A DNA stretch of 64,000 bases, taken from contig NZ_KI912497.1 of the NCBI RefSeq assembly GCF_000518805.1, positions 12,396-76,395 of the forward strand. Direction: 5' to 3'. Positions 1 to 9,502 of the stretch are shown piece by piece; position 1 is the first letter of the stretch, and each line of letters starts with the position of its first letter. This DNA is from Shewanella waksmanii ATCC BAA-643. Lineage in GTDB: Bacteria > Pseudomonadota > Gammaproteobacteria > Enterobacterales > Shewanellaceae. The notes beneath the pieces were generated by a model. The model was not told the DNA's origin. It worked only from the letters and a program-made list of their open reading frames with translations, and did no database searches. A program made the translations under genes and the position numbers.

Positions 1-1
1 T

Positions 2-77
2 TGGAGCGACATATCGGGTTCGAACCGATGACCTATACCTTGGCAAGGTATCGCTCTACCAACTGAGCTAATGTCGC
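2..77 (-). tRNA. tRNA-Gly (anticodon GCC)
   Basis: On the minus strand the 76-nt gene folds as a full cloverleaf. The acceptor stem is GCGACAT paired with ATGTCGC, the D-arm is AGCTCAGTTGGTAGAGC, the anticodon loop is TTGCCAA (GCC, reading GGC/GGT Gly codons), and the T-arm contains GGTTCGAACC. The discriminator T and the 3' CCA are encoded. It is a near-identical tandem copy of the tRNA at 205-280. Confidence 0.97.
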
Positions 78-115
78 TTAAATCTTTTCAACAACGTTAA
101 CTGCTTACGTTATCT

Positions 116-157
116 AAAGGTATCGTTATTCACCTTTAGCAACTGAGCTAATGTCGC
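116..157 (-). repeat. tRNA-Gly 5'-half relic
   Basis: These 42 nt keep the first ~20 nt of the neighbouring tRNA-Gly (minus-strand GCGACATTAGCTCAGTTG) and the anticodon-stem side 'cgatacctt'. The rest of the D-arm is replaced by a short insert that forms a small AAAGGT/ACCTTT hairpin. There is no T-arm or 3' acceptor half, so it cannot be a functional tRNA. The identity with the true gene continues through the shared flank 'taaatctttt'. Confidence 0.75.
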
Positions 158-204
158 TTAAATCTTTTAATCTACAGCATTTGGTGATGCTATAAATTGA
201 TATT

Positions 205-280
205 TGGAGCGACATATCGGGTTCGAACCGATGACCTATACCTTGGCAAGGTATCGCTCTACCAACTGAGCTAATGTCGC
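205..280 (-). tRNA. tRNA-Gly (anticodon GCC)
   Basis: This is a second 76-nt tRNA-Gly(GCC) with the same cloverleaf, encoded CCA and anticodon loop as the copy at 2-77. The two genes are about 203 bp apart and probably co-transcribed on the minus strand. Multiple tandem tRNA-Gly(GCC) genes are common in this group of bacteria. Confidence 0.97.
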
Positions 281-317
281 ATAAATCTTTCTAAATGGCT
301 TCATTGCTGCGTCAACC

Positions 318-359
318 AAAGGTATCGTCTTTCACCTTCAACAACTGAGCAAATGTCGC
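318..359 (-). repeat. tRNA-Gly 5'-half relic (second copy)
   Basis: This 42-nt segment corresponds to the relic at 116-157. It has the tRNA 5' end (minus strand GCGACATTTGCTCAGTTG), an AAAGGT/ACCTT hairpin and no 3' half. It lies 37 nt upstream of the intact tRNA at 205-280, exactly as the other relic lies upstream of its tRNA. The locus is therefore a ~203-bp tandem duplication of [relic + tRNA]. Confidence 0.72.
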
Positions 360-463
360 ATATCTACTTAGTGCTGGCGATGCCGCTAGCAAAAAGTTGA
401 GGCCGCATTATAGGAGAATTTCATCTCTTCGCAACCCCTTCTTGAAAATATTCTACTGTTTGG

Positions 464-1009
464 TCAAATTTTAAATACTTTGTCACGATAAAACTGCAAT
501 TCTGCGATAGATTCCTGAATATCAATCAACGCTTGATGGGTACCGCGCTTGGTAAAACCTTTCATCACTTCAGGATCCCAGCGCTTAACTAACTCTTTTA
601 TCGAACTGACATCAATATTGCGATAATGAAAATAATCTTCTAGTACTGGCATGTGGCGATTCATAAAACGACGATCTTGGCCAATACTGTTGCCGCACAT
701 TGGTGATACGCCTTTAGGAACGTATTGAGATAAAAAGGCGATCGTCTGTTCAATCGCATCAGCTTCACTATAAGTGCTAGCTTTAACACGTTCTATCAAA
801 CCTGACTCACCATGATGCTTAATGTTCCAATCATCCATAACCGACAATGCTTCATCGGTTTGATAAATCGCAATAACCGGCCCTTCGGCAAGAATATTGA
901 GCTGTGAGTCGGTGACTATGGTCGCGATTTCAATGACACGATCAACCGTTGGATCTAACCCTGTCATCTCCAAATCAACCCAAATTAGATTGTTTTCATC
1001 CGCAACCAT
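464..1009 (-). CDS. orn: Oligoribonuclease
   Basis: This 181-residue protein degrades 2-5 nt RNA oligomers and dinucleotides (including pGpG from c-di-GMP turnover) to mononucleotides in the cytoplasm. It has the DEDDh exonuclease motifs: IWVDLEMTGLDP near residue 9, GNSIGQDRRFM near residue 107, and the terminal HQALIDIQESI with catalytic His and Asp. The length equals the family norm. The ATG start has an AAGGT ribosome site. It is divergent from rsgA, the same neighbourhood as in E. coli (orn/rsgA/psd/mscM). Confidence 0.97.
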   Translation of the reverse strand: MVADENNLIWVDLEMTGLDPTVDRVIEIATIVTDSQLNILAEGPVIAIYQTDEALSVMDDWNIKHHGESGLIERVKASTYSEADAIEQTIAFLSQYVPKGVSPMCGNSIGQDRRFMNRHMPVLEDYFHYRNIDVSSIKELVKRWDPEVMKGFTKRGTHQALIDIQESIAELQFYRDKVFKI

Positions 1010-1123
1010 AAAGATACCTTATTGTTCCTGTATGCCTAAATTCAGGCTTTTTTGTTCTAGACCGTGTATCATACTGCTTTTTTAACAGACACAAAATAAC
1101 CTTCTACTTTTGATGACAATACT

Positions 1124-2179
1124 GTGAGTAAAAAGAAACCATTAAGTCATGGTCAGCGCCGCCGAATGCGCGCCAATCATGAAAAGCGATTACAACGACG
1201 CGCCGACGATAACCAAGCGCCTGAACTACAGGATAGTTCACTCGGGCCAGAACAGCTCGGCACAGTGATCTCCCGTTTCGGTCAACACGCTGACGTAGAA
1301 ACAGAAAGTGGTGAGCTGGTACGCTGTAATATTCGACGCAATATTCAAAGTTTAGTCACCGGTGACAAAGTTATCGCACGTCTTGCACTAGAGCAAACCA
1401 GCACAATTGCTGGGGTGATTGAAGCCGTGCACCCACGGCACTCTTTGCTTTCTCGGCCTGATTTATACGACGGCATCAAGATTATTGCTGCCAATATCGA
1501 TCAAATATTGATTGTCTCCTCGGTAGTGCCTAGTTTTACCACACAAATTATTGATCGCTATTTAGTTGCGGCAGAAGATACCGGCATTAGCCCTGTTATT
1601 GTGCTCAATAAAGTGGACTTAATTAGCGATGAAGAGGCGGCCAGCATAGACGCAGCATTAGCGCGTTATCAGGATATTGGCTATAGCGTTTATCGAGTCA
1701 GTAGCAAAACCGGCGAAGGCGTCGCGGAGATCCAGGGGCTACTCAATGACAAAGTCAGTGTTTTCGTTGGCCAATCTGGTGTGGGTAAATCCTCGCTCAT
1801 TAACGCACTGATGCCAGATGCAGAATTGCTCACCGGTGATATTTCAGAAAACTCAGGCTTAGGTCAACATACCACCACCACAGCGAAATTATTACACTTC
1901 CCTCACGGTGGCGACTTGATTGACTCACCCGGTGTACGAGAATTTGCCCTCTGGCATCTTCCTGCTGAACGTGTGGGTTGGTGTTTTATAGAATTTAGGG
2001 ACTTTTTAGGTACCTGCAAATTCAGAGACTGTAAACACAAAAACGATCCAGGCTGTGCCATCACCCAAGCATTTGAAGCCGGCGAGATAAGCGAAGATCG
2101 TTATAATAATTATCATCGTATAATTGATAGTCTTGATGAACAACGCCATGCCCGTCATTTCCGTAGCGAAGATGACTGA
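1124..2179 (+). CDS. rsgA: Ribosome small-subunit biogenesis GTPase RsgA
   Basis: This 351-residue circularly permuted GTPase checks 30S subunit maturation. The N-terminal Lys/Arg-rich tail (SKKKPLSHGQRRRMRANHEK) and OB-fold are followed by the permuted G motifs: G4 NKVDL near residue 162, G1 GQSGVGKSSLI near 217, and G3 DSPGVRE near 268. A C-terminal Cys-His zinc finger follows (CKFRDCKHKNDPGC). The start is GTG; the family-typical MSK N-terminus supports it over any internal ATG. It is followed by psd after 53 nt. Confidence 0.97.
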   Translation: MSKKKPLSHGQRRRMRANHEKRLQRRADDNQAPELQDSSLGPEQLGTVISRFGQHADVETESGELVRCNIRRNIQSLVTGDKVIARLALEQTSTIAGVIEAVHPRHSLLSRPDLYDGIKIIAANIDQILIVSSVVPSFTTQIIDRYLVAAEDTGISPVIVLNKVDLISDEEAASIDAALARYQDIGYSVYRVSSKTGEGVAEIQGLLNDKVSVFVGQSGVGKSSLINALMPDAELLTGDISENSGLGQHTTTTAKLLHFPHGGDLIDSPGVREFALWHLPAERVGWCFIEFRDFLGTCKFRDCKHKNDPGCAITQAFEAGEISEDRYNNYHRIIDSLDEQRHARHFRSEDD

Positions 2180-2232
2180 TCTATATAGAAAAACACGCTT
2201 AGTTAACGCAATGCATTTTAAAGGAAAAGAGA

Positions 2233-3096
2233 GTGGACAAAGTTAAAATAGCCCTACAATATATTTTGCCAAAACACCTTGTTTCGCGACTTGTAGGAAA
2301 ACTGGCCGCAGCCGAACTAGGCCGCATCACCACCAGCGTGATCACCTGGTTTATCAAGCAGTATAAAATCGATATGAGCGAAGCGGCCCGCAGTGAGCCG
2401 TCAGCGTATTCGAGCTTCAATGAGTTCTTCACTCGAGAGCTTAAGCCTGGCATCCGCCCTATCTATGACAACGATGAATACATTGTTCACCCTGTCGATG
2501 GTGCAGTGAGTCAACTCGGTCCCATCAAAGACGGACAGATCTTTCAAGCTAAAGGTCATGAATATTCATCACTTGCACTTCTCGGTGATCAGGCCGAAGA
2601 TGCTAAGCGTTTTGAAGACGGTGATTTTGCCACTATCTATCTAGCGCCAAAAGATTATCATCGTATTCATATGCCAATTAAAGGCACGTTATCAAAAATG
2701 ACCTATGTGCCAGGTGAGCTATTTTCGGTCAATCCGCTAACCGCGGAAAATGTGCCGGGACTCTTTGCCAGAAACGAGCGTGTGGTTGCCATATTTGAAA
2801 CTGAAATTGGCCCAATGGCCATGGTATTGGTTGGTGCTACGATTGTCGCGAGCATTGAAACAATCTGGGCAGGTACGGTCACGCCGCCTACTGGCAAAAA
2901 AGTGTTCACTTGGGATTATCCCACAGAAGGACCTAATGCATTGACCTTGGATAAAGGCGCAGAAATGGGGCGCTTCAAGCTGGGTAGTACGGTTGTCATG
3001 TTATTTGGTAAAGATGCCTTAGATGAATTTGCCGATGGTGTAGAACCCAAAGCCGTCACCAGAATGGGGCAAGCATTCGCTAAAATAGAGGATTAG
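2233..3096 (+). CDS. psd: Phosphatidylserine decarboxylase proenzyme
   Basis: Converts phosphatidylserine to phosphatidylethanolamine on the inner membrane. The proenzyme self-cleaves at the LGST motif (here FKLGSTVV, near residue 253) to make the pyruvoyl group on the alpha subunit. Other family signatures are NEFFTRELKPGIRP, HPVDGAVSQLG and the YHRIHMP segment. The length is 287 residues, as in the family. The start is GTG, preceded by the ribosome site AAGGAAAAGAGA. It lies in the rsgA-psd block. Confidence 0.97.
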   Translation: MDKVKIALQYILPKHLVSRLVGKLAAAELGRITTSVITWFIKQYKIDMSEAARSEPSAYSSFNEFFTRELKPGIRPIYDNDEYIVHPVDGAVSQLGPIKDGQIFQAKGHEYSSLALLGDQAEDAKRFEDGDFATIYLAPKDYHRIHMPIKGTLSKMTYVPGELFSVNPLTAENVPGLFARNERVVAIFETEIGPMAMVLVGATIVASIETIWAGTVTPPTGKKVFTWDYPTEGPNALTLDKGAEMGRFKLGSTVVMLFGKDALDEFADGVEPKAVTRMGQAFAKIED

Positions 3097-3104
3097 TCAC
3101 TCAA

Positions 3105-3983
3105 TTGAATAAGCCGTCGAATCAACATTCAGGTTTAATTGAATTACATATCGCGGTGCTACTGTTCGGTGGCACTGCATTATTCTCTAAACTGATTGCT
3201 TTATCAGCCCTCGATATTACCCTCATTCGCTGCTTTATTGCCGCGATAGTGCTGGCCTTAATCGTTAAACTTAACCGCCAACCTCTCAAACTAAAGCACT
3301 GGCGTGAATACGCTGTAGCAATCGCCCTAGGCATAGTGGTGAGCTTACATTGGGTAACCTATTTTGCCTCAATGCAGATGTCATCGGTGGCGATCGGCAT
3401 GATTGCCTTTTTCTCCTATCCGGTTATGACGGTATTAATTGAACCTATTATCAACCGCACTCGTATCGAAAAGGTTGATATCATCAGCGGCCTTGCTGTG
3501 CTCATTGGGGTGACATTGTTAATTCCCGAAGCCAGTTTAGGTAACGAGGTGACCTTAGGCATTGCCATTGGCGTGTTGTCTGCGTTGCTATTTACCGCGC
3601 GCAACCTGATGCATAAACGCTACTTTTCTCAATATAGCGGTGCAAAAGCAATGTGCTACCAAACTGCAGTCGCGGTCGTTTTTCTTGCCCCTTGGCAACA
3701 AGTTGAACTTGCCAGTATTAGCAATACCACTTGGGCTATGCTTGTTCTGCTGGGCATAGTTTTCACCGCTGCGCCCCATGCCCTATTTGCCGCAGCACTA
3801 AGACAACTAAGTGCTAAAACCGTTGGGCTAGTATCTTGCTTACAGCCCTTCTACGGTACCGTTTTAGCGCTATTAGTGTTGCATGAAGGGGTTGATGTCA
3901 AAACAGCCTTAGGTGGCTTGCTTGTAGTCGCAACAGCAATCTTTGAAACCCAGCGCGCGCATAAGCATCAGCGCCCTCGATAG
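3105..3983 (+). CDS. EamA/DMT-family transporter
   Basis: A 292-residue protein with about ten hydrophobic helices in two EamA repeats, a drug/metabolite transporter fold of the inner membrane. The first repeat opens with LLFGGTALFSKL and contains the typical LHWVTYFASMQMSSVAIG helix pair. The second ends in VSCLQPFYGTVLALLVLHEG. The start appears to be TTG 8 nt after the psd stop codon, because the first in-frame ATG lies inside conserved sequence. The substrate cannot be told from sequence. Its insertion between psd and mscM differs from E. coli. Confidence 0.85.
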   Translation: MNKPSNQHSGLIELHIAVLLFGGTALFSKLIALSALDITLIRCFIAAIVLALIVKLNRQPLKLKHWREYAVAIALGIVVSLHWVTYFASMQMSSVAIGMIAFFSYPVMTVLIEPIINRTRIEKVDIISGLAVLIGVTLLIPEASLGNEVTLGIAIGVLSALLFTARNLMHKRYFSQYSGAKAMCYQTAVAVVFLAPWQQVELASISNTTWAMLVLLGIVFTAAPHALFAAALRQLSAKTVGLVSCLQPFYGTVLALLVLHEGVDVKTALGGLLVVATAIFETQRAHKHQRPR

Positions 3984-4150
3984 TAGCGGCGGCGTAACAC
4001 AAACCATCGTTATAGTGACAGCGCTAGAGTAAGACATTTAACACAATCTGCGCAGCTTGTTGTACAAACTCATCGACTTAGCATTTCTTTATCGGTCCGA
4101 TAGTATAAACTTGTAAGCAATCGCCTTTGTTGCCATGCAAATCATCAATT

Positions 4151-7100
4151 ATGTTGCGCCTTTTATTTGTTTTACTGTGTTTATATAGCTCAACTCTATT
4201 AGCTAACTCACCGTTACAGCTAGATAAACGTTTGGGTAATAATTCCCAAAACGAGCCTAGTGTATTGACGCTAGATCAACAGATAGCCCAGCTGCAATCA
4301 CAGCTAAAAGAACAGCAATTGCTCGCACGAAGTTATCAAGCCAGTATCGATAACTTCCAAGAGCAAAAGCAAAGCTTAAAGTTGCAGCTGACAGAGGCTA
4401 AAAAACCGCAACAATACAACCGCCAACAAGAGATGAGTCAGCAAGCATCGCTGGCTTATTTGCGTCTATCTGAACTTAAAGAGATTGACAGCAATTTAAC
4501 GGTAGATATTACTGCTCACCTACAACGCCATGAACGGCTGCCAGGTGCAATTCGTGATGCAAGAGAACAACTAGCGCAACATAAAAAAGCCAGTATTGAT
4601 AGCAACAGCGACACGCAATTGCAGACGGCGCAGCGTCAATGGCTCAGTCAAACTGTCGAAACGCTGGAGCTGGAGCTTGCCAGTAATCAAAAACGCACCG
4701 ACCTTAGTCGGTTGCAGCAAATAGTGGTGCGCGAACAACTTGCACAACAAGAGCGACTGATAGAAGCAATCAACTATCAAATCAGTCTGCAGCGCCAGCA
4801 ACAAACCAATGCCGCCATTGCTGCAAGCCAAGTAGCGGATGACTATTTGATTGACCCCAGCATTGCTGAAATCAACTCACAGAACCAGCAGTATGCAAAG
4901 CAATTACAACAACTAACACTTGATACCAATGCCGCGGTAAAGCTACAAGAGCAAGCCGAAGCGCAGTATCAACTGCAAGCTAAACAGTTAACCAATATTC
5001 AACAGCAAATTGGCTTAATTAAGCTTAATTCGGCCTTTGGTGAGCGGTTTTTACGGATACTACAGTCATTACCTAAGCCTCCCAGTTTAGACAAGCTCAA
5101 TAATAAAATCGCCAATGCACGCTTGGCGCGGTATCAAATAGAGCAAGACCAAACACTACACGTTCAGCAAAACCAGTTTAATGTCTCTGACAGCGATGTA
5201 GCAGACAAGCTACTGAATGCGCAGCACAAGCTGCAACAACAATTGCTGGATAATTATGATCTGTACGTCAGTGAACTGGCAGACTTACGCATTGTTTATG
5301 AGCAATTAAATCAACAGTACGTACAATTAAAAAATACCCTCAATGAGCACCTTTTTTGGATAGCAAACGCCAATAGCATCGATAAAGCTTGGTTTACCGA
5401 CCTGATTCAAAGCAGTCGTTGGTTTATTCAGCAAGCGCCATGGACACAGCTTAGCGATTCAATTGATGAGCAAAGCCAACTTTGGTCATGGTGGGTGATC
5501 ATTTTTGTACTCTGCTTGGTATTTCAAGATATTCTCTCGCCCAAATTTAGCGGCAGCTTGAGCCGCAATATCGCCCATGTTGGTAACGTAACCCAAGATA
5601 GGTTTAGCTACACACTCAGTACCTTGCTTGTCACCATAGGCTATAGCATCATTAAGCCAATACCGGTGGTGCTTGCTGGTATTATCTTTTACCTGTCCTC
5701 GCACAATTTTGTATCCGCCATGGGTATGGCCATTCTTGCTATCGGCTTAATGTTCCTACTCTATCGTTTCACCTATTTACTTGCCGATGATAACGGTTTG
5801 CTCATTGGCCACTTTAAAGCGCACGCCACCACCATTAAAGCCGGCCAACAGAAGCTACGTTCTCTGACCTTTATTGCCATTCCGGTCATTGGCGTACTCG
5901 GCTTTACCGAAGTACTTGAGACCTCGCTAATCCGTAACAGTTTAGGTCGAGGCGCGTTTATTGTTTTGGCAATCATGTTGGTGATTTTTTATAAGGACCT
6001 GCTTAATGTCTCCAAGCATGACTCGCACTATCACCAAAACGATAAGAATAAACGACTACTGCAAAAACTGTTATGGGCCATCTTATTAGTGACACCTATG
6101 GTCTGCGCTGTGTTAGCTTTTAGAGGTTATTACTACACCGCTTTTCAAGTGTTACTGCAGCTACAGCTGTCGTTAATTCTATGGCTAAGCTTTATGTTGC
6201 TGTACCAACTGATTAAACGTTGGATGCTCATCGAACGCAGGCGCATTGCATTTGATCGGGCTAAAGCCAAACGGGCAGAAATCATCGCCCAACGTGAAAA
6301 AGATGAAGACACAGTCAACCCAAATAGCGAACAAATGGAATATGAAGAGCCTGTGGTGGACCTAGAAACGATTTCTAGTCAGTCACTTGGATTAATGCGA
6401 TCTATTCTGCTATTGGCCTTCTTAGCCAGCTTGGTGGGCTTATGGACACAAACTCATACAGCACTGTTTTCTTTTTTAGATGGCATTACCCTGTGGACGA
6501 GCAATAGCATTGTTGACGGCATTTCAGAGACCGTGCCCATCACCTTAAAATCGCTATTGTTGGGGCTAATCATTGTGGGCTTCTCATTAATGGTCGCCAC
6601 CAATCTCCCCGGCCTGCTTGAATTAACCATTCTGCAGCGATTAGATTTAACCCAAGGAACCGGTTTTGCAATCACCACGGTGAGCCGTTACTTAGTGGTG
6701 TTTATTGGTACCTTAACGGGCTTTTCGACCTTAGGGGTTGAGTGGTCGAAATTGCAATGGCTCATTGCGGCACTCTCTGTTGGCTTAGGTTTTGGCTTGC
6801 AAGAAATCTTCGCCAACTTTATCTCAGGCTTGATCATTTTATTTGAAAAGCCGGTGCGGATAGGCGATACCGTCACCATTCGGGATCTCACCGGTACGGT
6901 TAGTAAAATTCAAATCCGTGCAACCACCATTATCGACTGGGACCGTAAAGAAATTATTGTGCCCAATAAGGCATTTATTACCGAACAGCTGATCAACTGG
7001 TCGCTGTCGGATCCGATAACCCGGGTTATCGTTTACGTTTCTGTTGCCAGAGATTCCGATCCCGCCAGAGTAGAAGCCGCCTTATACCAAGCAGTAAAAG

Positions 7101-7348
7101 AGTGTGATGAAGCCTTAGACACCCCCGAGCCAGAGGTCTGGTTTGCAGGGTTTGGTAAACATACTCAAGATTATGAGGTAAGAGCCTACGCCAAAGATAT
7201 GAATGCTCGTTGGCCGCTACGCCATATTTTACATAAGAAAATAAGTAAGAAGCTGCAAGAGAATCACTTAGAGTTGGCTTACCCGCAGCTTGAAGTACAC
7301 GTTAAAAATAACCAAACCAAAGATGCTCAAAGTATTCTACGTGGTTAA
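4151..7348 (+). CDS. mscM: MscM-type mechanosensitive channel
   Basis: A large MscS-superfamily inner-membrane channel of about 1065 residues that releases solutes on hypo-osmotic shock. The ATG start at 4151 gives a clean signal peptide (MLRLLFVLLCLYSSTLLA), so I prefer it to the upstream TTG at 4127. A Gln-rich periplasmic coiled-coil region spans residues ~30-420. A multi-helix membrane section follows, and the C-terminal MscS pore domain carries GLGFGLQEIFANFISG and FEKPVRIGDTV. The position after psd matches E. coli mscM (yjeP), apart from the interposed transporter. Confidence 0.9.
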   Translation: MLRLLFVLLCLYSSTLLANSPLQLDKRLGNNSQNEPSVLTLDQQIAQLQSQLKEQQLLARSYQASIDNFQEQKQSLKLQLTEAKKPQQYNRQQEMSQQASLAYLRLSELKEIDSNLTVDITAHLQRHERLPGAIRDAREQLAQHKKASIDSNSDTQLQTAQRQWLSQTVETLELELASNQKRTDLSRLQQIVVREQLAQQERLIEAINYQISLQRQQQTNAAIAASQVADDYLIDPSIAEINSQNQQYAKQLQQLTLDTNAAVKLQEQAEAQYQLQAKQLTNIQQQIGLIKLNSAFGERFLRILQSLPKPPSLDKLNNKIANARLARYQIEQDQTLHVQQNQFNVSDSDVADKLLNAQHKLQQQLLDNYDLYVSELADLRIVYEQLNQQYVQLKNTLNEHLFWIANANSIDKAWFTDLIQSSRWFIQQAPWTQLSDSIDEQSQLWSWWVIIFVLCLVFQDILSPKFSGSLSRNIAHVGNVTQDRFSYTLSTLLVTIGYSIIKPIPVVLAGIIFYLSSHNFVSAMGMAILAIGLMFLLYRFTYLLADDNGLLIGHFKAHATTIKAGQQKLRSLTFIAIPVIGVLGFTEVLETSLIRNSLGRGAFIVLAIMLVIFYKDLLNVSKHDSHYHQNDKNKRLLQKLLWAILLVTPMVCAVLAFRGYYYTAFQVLLQLQLSLILWLSFMLLYQLIKRWMLIERRRIAFDRAKAKRAEIIAQREKDEDTVNPNSEQMEYEEPVVDLETISSQSLGLMRSILLLAFLASLVGLWTQTHTALFSFLDGITLWTSNSIVDGISETVPITLKSLLLGLIIVGFSLMVATNLPGLLELTILQRLDLTQGTGFAITTVSRYLVVFIGTLTGFSTLGVEWSKLQWLIAALSVGLGFGLQEIFANFISGLIILFEKPVRIGDTVTIRDLTGTVSKIQIRATTIIDWDRKEIIVPNKAFITEQLINWSLSDPITRVIVYVSVARDSDPARVEAALYQAVKECDEALDTPEPEVWFAGFGKHTQDYEVRAYAKDMNARWPLRHILHKKISKKLQENHLELAYPQLEVHVKNNQTKDAQSILRG

Positions 7349-7387
7349 TCAGCTAAGTTGGCTAACTGAATTTTAAGAGGCTAAAAA

Positions 7388-8086
7388 GTGCTAGTATTTG
7401 CTCATCGTGGCGCCAGCGGTTATGCACCAGACAACACCCTAAGTGCAATGCAAAAAGCGATTGCCTTAGGCTGCAAGGCCATTGAACTTGACGTTCAAAA
7501 TGTGGCGGGCGAGTTAATGTTATTTCATAACCGCTGGCTCGATGGTGAAACAAATGCCAATGGCCTAATCGAGTCACTCGACCAACAGAGCATTGCTCAG
7601 GTAATGATTCAAGGCCAACCATTGGCCAACTTATGGCAAGTGCTGCAATTGTGTCAGCACCACGAAATATTGATCAATATTGAGCTTAAGGGGATGAACA
7701 GCCTAGCGCCATTTTTGGCTCTCTATCCCAAAATGCTCACAGAGCTTAACTACCCGATAGAGCGGTTACTGATTTCATCGTTTAACCATAAATTCTTGCA
7801 GTCGGTGAAGCAGCGCTACCCTAGTGCACTTATCGCACCGTTGCTAGAAGGCTTACCCATCGACAATGCAGCCATTGGCAGCCAGCTCGATGCCTACTCG
7901 ATTCACCTTGATATCAACTTTATTGATGCTGACTTTGTCCGTGACGCTCATCAGCGTGGCTTGAAAGTCTATGTTTATACGGTTGATAAACCCCATGACA
8001 TCGCCGCGATGCATGCATTAGGCGTCGATGGTATTTTTAGTAATTACCCTGATCAAGCACGGCAATACATCACATCGCTTAGTTAA
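7388..8086 (+). CDS. Glycerophosphodiester phosphodiesterase
   Basis: A 232-residue GDPD-family enzyme expected to cleave glycerophosphodiesters to glycerol-3-phosphate and an alcohol. The signature begins at the N-terminus (FAHRGASGYAPDNTLSAM) with catalytic His, Arg and Glu residues; ELDVQ supplies further metal ligands and FHNRWLDGETN continues the active site. No signal peptide is visible, so it is cytoplasmic and UgpQ-like rather than periplasmic GlpQ-like. The start is GTG after AAGAGGCT. Confidence 0.9.
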   Translation: MLVFAHRGASGYAPDNTLSAMQKAIALGCKAIELDVQNVAGELMLFHNRWLDGETNANGLIESLDQQSIAQVMIQGQPLANLWQVLQLCQHHEILINIELKGMNSLAPFLALYPKMLTELNYPIERLLISSFNHKFLQSVKQRYPSALIAPLLEGLPIDNAAIGSQLDAYSIHLDINFIDADFVRDAHQRGLKVYVYTVDKPHDIAAMHALGVDGIFSNYPDQARQYITSLS

Positions 8087-8162
8087 CCACCTCAATCTGT
8101 CAGTTGAGCGTTTAATGGCTAAGATCTATTTAATTGGCTGACGCGCTTGAATTAGCTGCTTT

Positions 8163-8507
8163 TCATGATTGATTGTTTTTTTGTGCCCAAATACCAATGA
8201 ATGTAAAAATAGCGACTAAAATCAGTAGTAAGTAAACAGAAGAGAGCTGGCTAAGTAAGCTCGCTAGCCAAGGTGTAGCCGCCACAATTAGTAGGCCAAA
8301 ACCAAAGGCATTAATTAAAATAAACACCAATGTACGTAAAATAAAATTTCTACCTACAAGCTTTCGGCGTAAAATACGATTAATATCGCCACCAAAAACA
8401 ACTAAAAAGCACGCGATGATGGCAGTGGAAATTTCGGTTAACCAAGGATATAGCTTGGTACCAAGTTGATGTAAAAATGAAATAAAATGCTCCATAGGCG
8501 GGTCCAT
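8163..8507 (-). CDS. DUF3392 family membrane protein
   Basis: A 114-residue protein with about three transmembrane helices (IIACFLVVFGG, TLVFILINAFGFGLLIV, SVYLLLILVAIFTFIGIW) separated by a basic loop (RILRRKLVGR). It resembles DUF3392, a family of small gammaproteobacterial membrane proteins of unknown function; this is from memory of the family, not a search. The start is uncertain between the ATG at 8507 and the ATG at 8495, since neither has a strong ribosome site. It is convergent with the upstream phosphodiesterase gene. Confidence 0.72.
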   Translation of the reverse strand: MDPPMEHFISFLHQLGTKLYPWLTEISTAIIACFLVVFGGDINRILRRKLVGRNFILRTLVFILINAFGFGLLIVAATPWLASLLSQLSSVYLLLILVAIFTFIGIWAQKNNQS

Positions 8508-8545
8508 GTATCTAGGTCTAGGGAAAGAATATAGGGGGAGACAAC

Positions 8546-9472
8546 ATGGGACACAAGCTACTATTGCTTACGAGTGACAATCAACGTTACCGTGACTTGC
8601 TCAATTCGTGTCATTTGCCCAACCTCACCTTGTTAGGCGATGAGCCAGCAAGTATCTATCAAGCTGATATATGGTTAGCAGAACCGCCGCTCGCAGCGCC
8701 ATTAATTGGCCATGCGAAAAACATTAAATGGATGCAATCTACTCATGCGGGCGTAGACTCTTTGGTCAAACCAAGGCAGCGCAAAGATTATCAACTCACC
8801 AACGTTAGAGGCATTTTCGGCCCCTTAATGAGTGAATACCTTTTTGGTTATTTACTGGCCCACCAGCGACACCATCACAAGTACAAAACCCAGCAAGCGG
8901 AGAAAATATGGCTACCAGCCAATTTTAAATCACTACAAGGACAGCGATTATTGCTCTTGGGGACTGGTAATATTGCCAAGCACATCGCACAAACTGCCAA
9001 ACACTTCGGCATGCTTGTCACCGGAATAAATCGCGGAGCGAAGCCAACTAAAGGCTTTGATGAAGTTGATACTTTAGCAAATCTATCACTGCATTTACCC
9101 CAAGCCGATACGGTAGCATCCATTTTGCCAAGTACGCCGCAAACTCGTGACGCATTGAATGCTCAAACACTGAGCTTAATGAAACCTGAAGTTATTTTAT
9201 TCAACCTAGGCCGCGGTGATGTACTCGACCTTGACGCCTTGTATCAGCAGTTCAATGCGAATCCCTTACAACAGGCCGTTTTGGATGTCTTTAATCAAGA
9301 GCCGCTGCCACAGGAGCATCCCATCTGGAATTTAGACAACGTGGTGATTACTCCGCATATCGCAGCCCCGAGTTTTCCAGAGCAGGTCGTAGAGATTTTT
9401 GCTAATAACTATCACAAGTTGATAAAAGGTGAGTCACTCAGTCACGAAGTTAACTTTGAGCGCGGTTATTAG
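8546..9472 (+). CDS. D-2-hydroxyacid dehydrogenase (NAD-dependent)
   Basis: A 308-residue cytoplasmic oxidoreductase of the glyoxylate/hydroxypyruvate reductase type. The nucleotide-binding site is LLLGTGNIAKHIAQ near residue 136. Catalytic Arg lies in FNLGRGDVLD, Glu in DVFNQEPLP, and His in NVVITPHIAAPS. The dinucleotide motif G-T-G-N-I and length fit the GhrA-like branch. The ATG start is preceded by AGGGGGAG. A strong intrinsic terminator follows, so it is probably monocistronic. The physiological substrate is not determinable here. Confidence 0.88.
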   Translation: MGHKLLLLTSDNQRYRDLLNSCHLPNLTLLGDEPASIYQADIWLAEPPLAAPLIGHAKNIKWMQSTHAGVDSLVKPRQRKDYQLTNVRGIFGPLMSEYLFGYLLAHQRHHHKYKTQQAEKIWLPANFKSLQGQRLLLLGTGNIAKHIAQTAKHFGMLVTGINRGAKPTKGFDEVDTLANLSLHLPQADTVASILPSTPQTRDALNAQTLSLMKPEVILFNLGRGDVLDLDALYQQFNANPLQQAVLDVFNQEPLPQEHPIWNLDNVVITPHIAAPSFPEQVVEIFANNYHKLIKGESLSHEVNFERGY

Positions 9473-9502
9473 CAACTAGCCCCGACTACAATCACACCCT
9501 TT

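Noticed and set aside
1..463. CRISPR-like repeats because of regularly spaced similar segments.
   Set aside because: The repeated units are tRNA-Gly genes and relics with an explicit cloverleaf; spacers are not unique sequences of constant length.
1124..2179. The region around residues 285-300 of RsgA (VGWCFIEFRDFLGTC) looked as if it might be frameshifted.
   Set aside because: The frame is continuous, the zinc-binding Cys/His residues follow at the normal spacing, and the length is normal.
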